The notes beneath the pieces are model-generated. The model was not told the origin of the DNA, did not search any database, and saw only the letters and a program-made list of their open reading frames with translations. 64,000 bases of DNA from Schizophyllum amplum (lineage: Eukaryota > Basidiomycota > Agaricomycetes > Agaricales > Schizophyllaceae): assembly GCA_007026445.1 (NCBI GenBank), contig VDMD01000040.1, forward strand, positions 203,709 through 267,708, read 5' to 3'. This document shows, in pieces, positions 46,812 through 58,754 of the stretch (position 1 is its first letter; the number at the start of each line of letters is the position of its first letter). Position numbers and translations under genes: made by a program.

Positions 46812-48630
46812 TCACCCACGCACCTCCTCATCCTCTTGCTCATCCGGCCGCAGCCACCGCTCGCTCGGGTGCACCTCGTCCTGTTCGTTCCGCCGTGTAT
46901 GGTCGTCCGCGTACACTGACGTCCGCATCTCAACCGCGACCTGGGGCGGGGTGACGGTGCGCTTTGCGCTCGGGCGACGTCCCAGGACACGCGCTTCCGC
47001 GTAACTGGATCGCCGCGCCGCACGTCGCGCGGCGATGCCGCCGTCGGTAAGGCCGGCAGATGCGAGCGGGCTTCCCCGTGACTTGGGCGGGTAGTGCTCG
47101 AGCTCGTGCGCCTTGGCGTAGTAATCGACGGTGTCACGCTTGCCGTATACGTCGTCTTCGCGGTCGACACCGCCACCGAAGCTGGCTATCGTGAGCAGGT
47201 GGTCGCGGCCGGGTACGACATCCTGAATGAAGATCAGACAGAGGATACATGGAGCGAAGGGAGATGGCGCACGTCTCCGAAGATTCCGCCGTTGTAGCCG
47301 TTTGTGCCAGGGCCTGTGTTTGTAGTTGTCGCGTTGTCGTCTCGCCTGCGCGCATTGAGAAGGGCGAAGTACGAGCCCGAGTAGAGCTTTGTCAATAGAA
47401 ATTCGACGCCAAGATACACGAGCGTCGTCCGTTGTATGGTGAACTAGAGGGTATTGCATAAGAACATCGCCGGACGCGCAAAGTCGAATCTGCCGTACCA
47501 TCGCCAGCGCAGCAAGCGAGCAGGCACTCGTCAACATTCCCGACGAAAGCGTGTACTGCATGATCTGCGAGATACGCGAGTTGAGGCTAGATGCACATCA
47601 GTCCCGCACATACCCAATATAGAGGGTACGCACATCTGATCCTTGCCCTGACTTTTCTTCAAATGCCAGCACATCGCGCCGGCGAGCACAGCGTCAATGC
47701 CGGTCGCAGCCGAGAGCGAGGCTTCGACCGCCCACTACATACGGCATCCCGTCAGCACATGCTCCTGTCACCCGCTCGCACGCGCACGTACCGCAATATG
47801 GTTCAACTCAACAAAAGTATCGATGGTGTACATCTCGTAAGCCAAGACCACACCGATCGCGAACCCGCCTAGCACGGTGGCCATCTGCACTGTATCAGCG
47901 GCGTACGCGGGTGAGGGCGGAGAATGGCGAACCGCAATGTAGCCCAGGAAGCCGCGGTGATAACCCGAGAGGCGCCATATGCGAGAGGCGTACAGTGACT
48001 GCACGAACACGATGATCACGACGTTGATTGCGACTTGAAGCTGCGCGGGACGGGCGTGATTAAAAGGACAAGATGGGCATGGGGATGCATACCTGAATGG
48101 ACCATACGATGTTGTACGCGGCCGTGACGTTTCCGAAGTTGCTCACCATGTAATAGTACATGGCGTGAATGGTCGCGGCGGTATGTGCGGTGTCCAGCAG
48201 CCTAACAGAGCGCAGGTCAGATGGTGAGGGGGGATGTCGAACAAAGAACGCGTACCATAATGAACCCACCTGCAGAACGATCAGCATCACTGAAGAAGGA
48301 AGTACGACTGCGGTACACACCGATAACTTCTGCTTCATTGGGTCCCGTGGGTAGTGGTGGAAGTACCAGTACGCCTGAAGGGAGGTGACGCCGAAGAGAC
48401 TGGACAGCTGGTCAGAGATCGAACATACTAATGAGCAAGAAGACGCACAAGGCGGCGATGATAACGCCCAGGAAGGGCGCGCCGTACATGGTGTCCAAGG
48501 TCTGGTCCGGCGATGTAAAGGCGGCCTGAGTAATGTTCCCTATGATCTCCTGGACCGTCATGTTCGCGAACATCGCCGGGTCCAGCGCGGTAGACGCCGC
48601 ATCTGCGCGGGGGACGAGGAAGGCGGGCAT
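46812..48630 (-). CDS. Seven-helix membrane protein, DUF6534 type
   Basis: A multi-exon gene whose exons follow the pattern of the basidiomycete DUF6534 integral membrane family. In order: N-terminal PQTLDTMYGAPFLGVIIAAL (helix 1); AYWYFHHYPRDPMKQKLSV with helix 2 (VVLPSSVMLIVLQ, exon ending 48270); LLDTAHTAATIHAMYYYMV (48201-48093); VVIIVFVQSLYASRIWRLSG (helix 4); MATVLGGFAIGVVLAYEMY (helix 5); ASLSAATGIDAVLAGAMCW (helix 6); LSSGMLTSACSLAALAMV, then VEFLLTKLYSGSYFALLNAR (helix 7). The cytoplasmic tail (about 150 aa) is hydrophilic and ends DEQEDEEVRG. Function of the family is unknown; topology resembles receptors. The exon 1/2 junction could not be resolved by canonical sites, so the model is approximate there. 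Confidence 0.82.
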
Positions 48631-49612
48631 GGTGAGGAGAGGGCGACGCGACGGGGGGAATGTAGAGCGGCAGTGATCGACGACAAAGCGCCGCGGGAGC
48701 AGTCACCGCGCGCGCAGAGAGGAAGGAGGGGAAGTACGCGAGGCCGACCGGACGCGAGTATATCTATGCAAGCGCGCCGCGCTGCTACGGTGGGAATCAA
48801 CGACGGCGTCGGTGGTAGGGAGTGAGTGATGTGCAGGTGATGTGCACAGGACGGTGGAGACTGGCGCGCTGCGGGATCGGCTGTCGTCCCAGTCACCATC
48901 GGCCGCCGCACATATGGTGGCGCTTCCACGCGCTCTGATTGTTCGTGCGAAAGGCACATGTCATTAACAATTGATGGTTACCACCCGGCCCGCTGCGCCC
49001 GACCACACGCGCTCGCTGTTGCGTTCAGGTTGCGTTCCTTTGCGGGAGGGAGTACAGCGAGGTTCCTGAAAAGAAGATGATGGTTCATCATATCTGTATT
49101 GAATGCGATCGACTAGACCGGATGCTAGACAAGGGCTGGAAGTTCGCGCACTTCAATGGAGCGGGACGGGCGCTGCGCCCAGCGAGCTCAACCCCTTCGT
49201 GCACCACGGTCCATTAAAGTTTGGAGCAGGATGAGTGGGGGGAATGGCCGCAAGCGGCGTGAGCCGAACCTTTTATGAGTGGTATCTAGCGGTACCTGCG
49301 AAATTCAGCACAGTTTTTTCTCGCCTGTGAAGAGATGACACTAGCGAGTGGTAGTGAGCACTTGAGCAACGGTCCCCCCGCAAATCAGAGATTTCCATGA
49401 CTTGATACATGAGACAGGGAGCAGGTGGAAGGGGCTATGTATGCAGAGGTCTTGGTAGTCTCCTTAGGCAGGGTATTGGCGGGTTTATTCACCACTTGAT
49501 CATCTGACAGAGGAATTCAACATTTTATTTGCTGACTATTGGTGATACAGTGTAGCTAGCGAGTGTGACGGTCACCATTGGCCGGGGCCGTATTGAGATA
49601 TCCCTTGTAGTT
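48631..49612. other. Intergenic, no gene recognised
   Basis: Contains the promoter of the membrane-protein gene at its left side. The rest is low-information sequence without domains. Confidence 0.4.
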
Positions 49613-49686
49613 GCAGGGGGTCGTATTCCGATATTGCCCAGCTGTACTGAGTCAGTAATTGCTGGGCAATATAGAGATACGACCCC
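49613..49686. repeat. Palindromic repeat, left copy
   Basis: GCAGGGGGTCGTATTCCGAT and the following ATTGCCCAGC pair with an inverted arm (GCTGGGCAATATAGAGATAC, then GACCCC) 19 nt downstream. This makes a hairpin of about 26 bp with a few mismatches. The outer 30 bp recurs inverted at 52705-52734 (28 of 30 identical). Confidence 0.8.
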
Positions 49687-52670
49687 GGGGTATTTGTAAT
49701 CTCAGGCTCCTTGAATTATGTACGTTACTATTCATTGTTAATGGTCAATAGGTGGTATTTCATGGGTATTATACATACAAATGAGGTGTACGTCGTACAA
49801 ATGGTCCGCGGACCGTTTTCCCGCCTCCCGCTCGCCGCCCGCGCTGTCGCCGCCGTCGTTTCAGATGCCCGATATGGCCACGCCGCCGCCGCTGCTACCG
49901 CCCGCGCTTCCCGCCGCCGCGTGCACCCGCTTCCCGCCGCCGCTTCCCGCCGCCCTCGCCCTCGCTTCCCGCCACCGCCAGCGCGTTAAGCCCGCGCACA
50001 GTGCCCCCCGCGCTTCCCGTGCATCCCATCGATGCAGCGCGCAACGACTCGCGCGGGCGTGCCACGCGTCTAGCACCGCCCGCGCCACGCGTCTAGCACG
50101 CTGTGACCACGTATATGCGCTGCACGCCGCGGACGCGCCTCTACGAGCGGGCCGCTCCGAGCTCGCGCCTCGGCTGGGGAGCCAGGACGCCCGAAATGCC
50201 TTCGGGATGTCCATGGCGTGGACGTCACGCACGTGGCCCGCGAGTACGGCGACGAGGCAAAGGCCATGCGCGCACGTCGCGTCTCGTGCTCGTTGGCTCC
50301 GATCACGCCGCAGAGCCGGGGCAGGGGGGAGATGATGTGGGTGGAGAAGGGGGATGTGTAGAGAGGCGAACGGGGAGAGGCGAGGGGGAAACGGGTGGAC
50401 AGAGGTAGAGCGCGCGGGGAATGGAAGAGCGTGCTCCCGGATCGCTCCATGCTCGTCGACGGCCGTCTAAGCTTGCTGTGGAGTTCTCGAGTAGTCAGCA
50501 AGATTCAACCGACACCAATATACACGCACCGTCCGCCTGAGATGCTGTTCCTGCGCTTGTTGGAGAAGACAAGGGGGGCCGCGCGCCGGCCGATCGTGCG
50601 CAATTGTCGATGCCGTGAGGGGGGAAGCGTATTTGACGGGGAGCGGGTCAATCACGGGATCTTAGAGCCGTTGAGAGCTCAAAGGTGGTTGTCGATAGGT
50701 GATGGACGCCGCCGGGGGATGGTCCAGGCCGTTGAACTACACGAACATGATCTAATTTTTTGTCAGCTGTATCACGAGTGCGACAGGCAGGGACACACCT
50801 TTGAGCCCAGAGCGCAAACATTGGCTCTTGAAAATAGAATCGAGCTGCGAAGGCTGCACGAAGGGCGGCCATGGCAGTCGCCGGTGAGTACAACGACGAG
50901 GGAGAAGGCAAGAGACGACGGTGACGTCACGTCACCGCCGAGTCTTGTGGCGCGCGCGCTCCCAGCGAGGTCAACGACGTCTAGCGTCGTTTCTGCTCAG
51001 CTTCAACTCTCGGAAAAGCAGTGGCATCGTCTGTATCTATGTATGTAGCTTTGTATGCATTGACTGTAGCACCCCCGACCTACGTTCTACTTGCCGAGGT
51101 CCCGGTCTGCGCCCATTATACCGTCTTTCGTCCTTTTTGTTCATTCTGTACTGTTTACAAACTTTCAGGCATTCAAACTGCCTGCAGCCTGTAGTAGTAC
51201 CCTGTATCTATATACCCATAACTTGACTGTTCTGCCCCGGAGTACACAGAGACCATAAGATGCCTCTCGACCCTTCGAGATCAACTCAATCCAGGGATTG
51301 TCTGTGCAGACATTTCATGTCAATTCGGACACGATATTGATGATCGAGCCAGGTTTGACGCCATATATTCCGACATCCATACGTCGAATCACAAGTCCGA
51401 ATGGTCCGCGGGGCTCTACTTACCTGCTTCGACTCGGGGACGTCGCCGAGCACGACGACGAGCGCTCATCGGAGGTCGGCCCGACTTTCCGAGCGCCGCC
51501 GCCGACGCCGATTGAGCAGCAACCACTGCACGCAGCCTCACGGGCACTGACGTTACGTTTCATATCCAAGTAATGTACAGCTCTACAGTTTTTTGAGCGG
51601 AAAGAACCAGAACATGGGCCGGAATATAGCACGAGGTTTAGCACCCAGCAGGAGCGCGCTGAGGTCGCGTACCCAGCACACGCACACCGTGAAGCTCAGC
51701 AAATGAGCCTGCACCTTTATAATCATTATCTACCCACTTTATCTTGTCCTCTGTACTTACTTGAGCAGCACTCAACAGATCAGGCCTGATGTCAATCGGG
51801 TTTTCAGACTGTCAATTCTTGTTGACTTCGATTGATACAATACACAAAGACACGCTATATGATATATTATGGATATATCATAACAGCGCCGCCGTTGGCG
51901 GTCGCATGCGACTACTGCGCAGCGCGCGCTACAATCGAAGTCGAACATTGATCACGCCTGATCACGTGATTGTGTTGACGTGACGCGTAAGCGCCCGTCT
52001 GCGATGTCGTCGCGTCGCATACGGCGCGGATGCGTCTCTCGGGGTGGGTTTTGGGGGATGGCCGTAGAGGCGGCATGGAGGCGGCATGGATGTGATGGAA
52101 ATGAGATGGTTGGTGTGCCCAGCGCCCTGAGTGCGATCGCCGGCGACTGTCGACGGCGGTGAAATTTTCGTCGAGGCATTGATAGCTTGTTTGCTCGTCG
52201 TCGTCGTGACGTCGAAGGTCGAGGTGAGATGCGGGAGTCCAGCTTGATGACCATGAGCGAAGGGATGGCAAGGGGGAGGGTCGATGCAGGCGATGTTGAT
52301 GGCGGCGCGGGACAGGAGTGGTGATCGGCGGTACGTCGGAAGCAGTACGCGTGCCCAAGGGAGGGGCAGCACAGCACTTCCGGCGCGCGTTTGCGGGGCG
52401 ACGAGGTGACGAGGCGACGAGGGGGCGGAAAAGGGGGGGGAGGGGGCGGGGCGGTACGAGCGGCGGGGCGGGGGCGGCGGGGCGGCAGGGCGGCGGGGCG
52501 GCGGTACCAGCCGAGCGCGTGGCTGCCCGCACGTGTCGCGGTGGGCGGGGAATTGCCGATGGCCCGATGCGGGTGGCGCGCGACCAACAGCCAACAATTA
52601 ACCTAGGTATACGTAGGTACGAATTCAAATAAATATCCAGCTGTATTACTGAAAACGGACATTGGCCACA
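49687..52670. other. Region between palindromic repeats, no gene assigned
   Basis: GC-rich with long open frames on both strands (for example minus 50911-50648 and plus 50395-51048), none with a recognisable domain. 52350-52520 is a CGGCGGGGCGG-type low-complexity tract. It could be the body of a transposon bounded by the palindromes, but no transposase motif was found. Confidence 0.35.
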
Positions 52671-52734
52671 ATGAGATACCACCCAGCAGTACAGTGCCTG
52701 TACTGCTGGGTGATATCGGAATACGACCCCCTGC
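52671..52734. repeat. Palindromic repeat, right copy
   Basis: CACCCAGCAGTACAG and CTGTACTGCTGGGTG form a perfect 15-bp hairpin with a 2-nt loop region. The right arm continues into GATATCGGAATACGACCCCC followed by TGC, the inverse complement of the left copy at 49613-49642. Confidence 0.8.
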
Positions 52735-55600
52735 CAGTACTGGTCGTATCTAGATAATGGTAGGGACGGTCCTCTGACGGTACAAGTGGTCAGCGAGCAT
52801 TTAAAAAAGGGGCGCACTCGAGAACATCTGTGATGATGGTCAGCACATGAGGGAGAACAAGAACATACATCTTAACGGGAATCACGTCACCTGCATCGCT
52901 AGAGGACACACACGCAGCGCCGGGCACGGCTTCATGAATCATACTGTGTACAAGTCTAGGAAAAACTGATTCAACCGGGTCGTGTACCTCGAGAGGGTAA
53001 CGCACCGATACGCCACGATTGTGTCGGGTCGTCGGCTGGCGGCAGTGACAATGAGAGCATCATCGACACAATGGAGGCTAGTGGACACTTGGCGGCGTTT
53101 TGAGAATTTTCATAACGTTGGGGCATTATCGCCCTTGCGGACGATCCGCGTACGCACCAGTGATGACTTCCCTGTGGCACGGTAAGCGCACGGACAATTG
53201 GACATCATGTGAAGGCGAGAGATAGCGTACGGTTAGGCGCGCTACGCACAGCCAAGGCAACACGGGAGTCCCCGATGCGATTGAGACCTTGGATGGTCTG
53301 CTCTCGGCGTACAACGCGCAGGAAGATTGAACGTACAAGGTTAAGATGACCACGCCTGTCGATGGCAAATCTTCCCGCAGGGCGGCCGGGGTGTCTTCCG
53401 ATGGCATTCCTCCTTGTTGTGCGCGTGAGGGAAGGTCGGACGGGTTGCAGGATGATCACGTACACAGTAGTAGTAGTGTGCCGCATCTGCGGGCCGGCAA
53501 CGCGCAGCTGGTCGATTTACGTTGAGCGCCGCACAGCGTGCTGCTGCATGTAGAGGCGGGAGGGGAGGCGCGAGCAGCTTCGCCGCTATGTTGTGTGATC
53601 GTGCGCCCGCCGCCCTCCGTCCTCGCGGAGAGCGCGGGTTGGCGATCGATGCTCTCATCAGCTACTCCCATTGTGAGTGTATACGGCGCGACGCACCTGT
53701 GGGTGTAGCGGGTGCTGGCATCGTGTATCTATACATGCTCTCACTGAATCTCAAAGCGCGAAATCGTGAGTCCTCGAGCGCCTCGGCTCTCGGTTGCGGC
53801 GCCTAGACATCTGGGGAGAAGGGATTTGAGGTGGGGGCTTGGTGAAAAGTATCGCAGACTGGACGCGCGTCGAGTTACGCGATTGCTGGCGAGGGCATAG
53901 AGCGCGCGGCCGGCCGTGCTGACGCGACGGACGCAACATACGTTCGCAGCCTTCACCCAAGATGACCCCTATGTACAGGTGTAAGACATGAGGGCAAATG
54001 CGCGAGCTACATGTCGCACGTACCTGCAGTGCACCCCCGCGCTCGCAATGCTGCAGGTTATTCGCACTGTTACTTATTAATATTCTTGCTGTGCTCGAGG
54101 ATGTCCTCGGGAATGTCAATTTTATTATTCGCGGTGAGCGAAGTCGAATGAGAAAGATACAGAACAAGAGGCGTATTTCGCGGAGCCAAGATAATGAACC
54201 ACGATAATGGTGGTTCATAGCAGGTCAAGAGAGGTCAACGCGTCCGCGTCAACGGCGAACATCGGCCCGGTTCGCCGCCAGCGCCTCGATCGGCGCGATC
54301 GAGCGCTCTTGACCGGGACCGTTGAGTTAACCATTGACGGACTCGCCGCGACGACGGCATGCACCTCCCCCACGTCTCTTGCCTCCAGCGTCTATGACGC
54401 TATGTCAATTGTTTATTCGCGACACGGTCCCTTACCGCCTTCCCTCCTCATCGTCTCACCGCCCCGGCCTCCCTTACGCTGCACCACAGTCGCATAAACG
54501 AGCGGAACCTCAGCCATCCTTGCGATCGAGCTCGCAAACGTGCTTCTGACGACATATGCCAGTGCTTGTCGCATCGATGGTTGCACCTCACCAACGAGAC
54601 GCGGAGAGCGCGCGCCTACGTTCGCACGACTCGGACTGTGTACGGGTACGTCGAGGACGTTCCAACTCGCGAGACCGCACTCATCTTTCGGACGAGTAGG
54701 TCGCCACCGCGGCAGGCCCAATTTCGACCAAGGGGACGAGAGCCGCGACAGCCAACGCACGCTGCACGCCAAGGCGTCCGTGGTGGCCGCCTGTGTGATG
54801 GGGAAGCCAGAGAGACCGGGACAGCAAGTCGGGCGAGCGCGAGAGAACAGGTGAGGGCGAGGGATGCCCTCCGCCAGAGGGCGCAGACGGCGCATGCCCG
54901 CAGACGGCCGCCTCGTCCCTTTCCTCATCCCCGCCCTGTCCCCGCCCTTGCTCGCTCTCGCACCTCCCTACGCCACCGCATGTCACTACGAACGCCCACA
55001 ACTCCATCACCCACTCTTCGGCGTTCCCCCAAGCCCGACAACCTCCCTAAGCACAGCTGGGCCGACCGATGATCAGGCGATATTGTCAGTTGCTCGCGCG
55101 CCGCGCTTTCAGCCGCCCCTCGCGCGGACTACCTCCCGTGTCGGCTTCTGATGCACGGTAGCGCGCCGTAAACCTACACGGGCGCTCAGAGCGCGCATCG
55201 TCTCTTGCCCTTCCTGCATGACATCCATCCTGTTGCCTCAGAACACAGCTGTCTACAATCACCGACGGCCTCGAATGCTCCACCCATCGTGACACAGCTG
55301 CGGCTGCGCCATGCGTTCTTTAGCTGTGAAGACCGACCCGTCCCGCCGTCAATCAGTGAGAAGAGGCTGACCCGTGAGACTAGTGAAGACTTTCCTTCCC
55401 CCCTCTTACACAAGCAGCGCGAGTGGTTCAGATCTGTGAGGACCTCTCCTCTTCTTCTACATTGTACCATAACATGCCTACATGCGTTGGTACACCCTTC
55501 CTGTCTTGTCTCGCTCTACAACGATGCACAGTGGCAGCATTCAGCATGCGCGATGCATGCCGCGTAGGTGATGCACGGTAGTTATCAGCCCAAAAATATG
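52735..55600. other. No gene assigned
   Basis: Minus-strand frames at 53486-53126 show hydrophobic stretches faintly like a seven-helix protein (VVILTLYVQSSCALYAES), but they cannot be extended. 55347-55383 is a 37-nt match (two mismatches) to the interior of the element at 43203, so a fragment of that family lies here. Confidence 0.35.
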
Positions 55601-58041
55601 AAGAAATACATGTAAATTGAGAGCCACCGTCAAGATATCTCGTCGTGCCAGCCGCGTCCGGCCTAGTCTCCCGCGCCCGACGTTCATGGCGTCCGGGCCT
55701 CCTTGCCGCGACCTGTGTGCTGAAAACAATTTCCTCACCCGGAGGGGGGAGGAAGGTTTCATCTCATCTGAAGCTCACAGCAAAGCAGAAAACAAGGGTG
55801 GGGAAGCGCACCTGCAGCTGCAGACGGTGTACTCACGGATGTTGCACGGATGTCCCATGTCGGTGTCACGCGACACGACAGACTGACGTGGCAGCGTCGC
55901 CCGAAAAGGAAATGGGACAGGATCGTCTTCACTCCAGCTGCTTTCCACCTACTGTGGCTGTGCAATGCTCAAAAAGGAAATGGGACAGACATAGGATTTC
56001 AATAGAAAGCCAAACCAAAGGTTCGGCAATAATAGTTCTCTCCTTCGTTGCCGCTATCCATCGCGGACGCATCCCGCATTCCACGGATGCCGCTGTGCCA
56101 AGAATGGTTGGCCATTACGTCCCAAAAAAAACGGAAGAAAATCAGTAAAGGTGACGTCGTCGGACGATAACGAAGGCAGTGATACTTAGAGGCTCGAGCG
56201 AATGACGGATAGAAAAACCCACTCTGCCCTCGGGCGTCGCATCCATCCCAAGCAGGGGTCCAGTACGTCCAGTAACCACCGTTCGCGACTCCGCTAACCT
56301 GAGGTCTGATGGAATGGTGGTGGTGAGTCATCCTGTTCTTCCAAATTGAACACAACCCACCCGGAACCTGCGCCACAGAAAATCATCTTCGCCCCGTGAA
56401 GGTGACCCGCGAGGCGCCTTGAACATTCCCGTGACGCGCCTTGAACATTCCCGTGACGCGCCTTGAACGTTCCCGCGACGCGCGACGCAACTTGGCTAAG
56501 GCGAAGAGGAGCATCCCCGAGATGAACATCGCCCACATGAAGAACATCGCCACATGCACTTCTTCATGTGGCAGAGCACTGGATATGCAGATTAGTGCAT
56601 TCTTGAGTAGCGAGATGAAAGCCGTGTCCGAGTCGCCGAGATGGAAGCCGTGCCCGACTCGCCGAGATGGAAGGCGGATGTGACTCACAGATGCAACACA
56701 GATGATTCAGACTCGCCGTCGATGCCACAGCAATGCTGATGGCGTGGCCGTGCAGATTGGTGTTCAGGTGGCTGATGGAGTCGATATGCCAGCTAGTGAG
56801 CACAAGTACAGGCGCTCCGCCTCGCCCGAGAGGGAACCACTGCATAGCGTATGAAGCGCACGCGAGGAAGTATGCTGAGGCGGAAGCGTGAGTATGAGTA
56901 TGGCTCCCCCGAAAGCGCAGGTGGACGAATGTTGGGGTCGCGAATAGTCGGTCTGAATTATATGCCTGGGAAGACTAGATTTGGATGAGGGTTTCGCAAA
57001 TCGAGCTCACCGAATTATTGAAATGGAGGTTGGGTTAGTCTTCAGGAAGGATGAGAAGCGACGATAAGAGGACCGCTTCGGCCGCGTCGGGCACGGTCAA
57101 TGTGCGAGTTCGGCTACGCCTAAGTACGAAGGGTGGACGACGATGCGAAACCGATGATGGACGACGGTACGAAGGGCGAAGGAGGTATCCGCAAGGCGTC
57201 TGCACTCCCAATCCTACGTGTACCCTCGGCTCGATCTGAAGCCAGCGGTCTCGGTGTACGCATGTTTGTCAGATTATCTCAAGTCTTTGAGGCGTATTCC
57301 AAGTCTTTGAGACATAGCGTCTTCAAGCATCAATGACCATTCAAGCATGAGAGAGTTGTTGGCCATTGTTCCGAGAATGGGAGTTGAGAACAACAGCGGT
57401 CGACTGGCCAAAATTAAACATGACGCAGCCTCAACGTGGAAACAGCCAAGCAGATGACAACAGAAGCAAGCAATGTATCGGCATAATATGCCACGACGCA
57501 TTCCCACGCCACATCTCGCTCAGGAAGGGCTACGAGCCGCCCTGCATCAGCAGAAAGGCAGGTCAGCGTGTACACTTTGCTTCACGACGTCCATGCAGAC
57601 CCGACGAAAGAGAGAATCTATGTATTGCGCCATGTATAATATCTGAGTCTCGCCGCCATCCTCGAAAGTGTCGTCAATTAGTTCATCCCAAAGACATAAA
57701 TAGCCAGAAACAGCAGGTTATAATGAGCGTCAAGGGCACGCGTAGGATGTATAACGCTCAATAAGATACACAGTGAGTCCAAGGCGAAACGAAGCGGAGA
57801 CACACCCTACACAGGACACGCCACTCTACACAGCCCGCAGCTCGCGCAAACATGTACACTGCAGTTCGCGAACCGGCGGGCACCCATCCTGCACGGCACA
57901 ACTAGTCCTGCACGACACAGCCAACCCGGGAACGGACCCGGCGCGGCGCCCCCCTCCAGTGTGACCCTTGCGTGGTGTTCGTTGTTGAGATGTATGTTTA
58001 GCAGACCCATGCGTCGACCGGATCGCAATCCCGACGGTACG
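55601..58041. other. No gene assigned, possible minus-strand membrane protein
   Basis: A minus-strand frame near 56560-56420 contains a hydrophobic helix (VAMFFMWAMFISGMLLFAL) followed by a basic segment in which a roughly 22-nt unit (CGCCTTGAACATTCCCGTGA) is tandemly repeated three times (56410-56480). Another duplication (CTCGCCGAGATGGAAG) is at 56634-56675. These may be exons of an unrecognised gene. The rest, including 57000-57960, shows nothing convincing. Confidence 0.3.
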
Positions 58042-58754
58042 CTACAACAGCGTCCAGGCGGCGCCCGCGACAGAGCAGAGCATAGCAAGGGCGACGCCGA
58101 GGAAGGCGCTCTCAAGGCCCTGCGTGAGCAGCCGCACCGCGCCATTCGGGAGCGCGAACGTCGTCGCCCAGGCGTTCGTCGGATTCGGCGCCGAAGTGAC
58201 CGTGACCGTGCTTGCTGAGCTATCGGGCGAGGACGCGTTCGCGTTGGAAGACGAGTCCTTGGCTAGCACGGTGAAGCGGTCGGACGTGCCGTGGATCAGG
58301 CCGTGCGTCGAGTTGAGGAAGACGAGGAAGTAGTCGTCGCCCGCGGGGATGTTGTCGAGGACGATGTTCAGCACTTTGTTCGCGTTTTTCGTCGTATCGA
58401 CTGGGAGGGGGCGGTGCCGGTCAGCGGGGGCGAGCGGCGGGCGAGCACCGGTAACGACGCACCATTCATCGCCACGTACGTGAGGCCGTCGCTGCCTAGG
58501 CGTGCCATCTCCAGATCAAACGCATCTACGCCGTCCAGGACACCCTTGTCCCACTTGACGGGTGCTGCCTGGCCGTTTTTCCACTGTGTCGATGCTGTCG
58601 GCTCCTCGACTATGAAGTATGCTATCTGCATGTCAACGCCGCCTCGCGTACGCAGACCAGGTCACTCACCTGATGCGTGCGCGCTGAGCGCGAGGAAGGT
58701 GAGGAGCAGGGAGACGACAGCGCGCGGGGCGAGCGATAATCTTGTAGGCAACAT
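58042..58754 (-). CDS. Kre9/Knh1-like Ser/Thr-rich cell-surface protein, likely GPI-anchored
   Basis: Three exons (58754-58670, 58621-58463, 58400-58042) sum to 200 codons plus stop. Residues 1-27 form a signal peptide (RAVVSLLLTFLALSAHAS). The mature N-terminus has the Kre9/Knh1 domain pattern: AYFIVEEPTASTQWKNG, PVKWDKG, then NIVLDNIPAGDDYFLVFLNS, an immunoglobulin-like beta fold linked to cell-wall beta-1,6-glucan assembly in yeasts. A Ser/Thr-rich linker (SSSNANASSPDSSASTVTV) follows, and the C-terminus is hydrophobic (FLGVALAMLCSVAGAAWTLL), as expected for a GPI-attachment signal. It is probably an outer wall or membrane surface protein. The first acceptor was chosen as GATAG|CATACTTC because it alone keeps the frame. 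Confidence 0.87.

Noticed and set aside
49781..50335. Ala/Arg/Pro-rich open frame as a gene
   Set aside because: GC-rich sequence open in several frames at once; no domain and no splice signals.
54413..55072. Overlapping open frames on both strands
   Set aside because: High GC lowers stop frequency; neither strand shows a recognisable protein.
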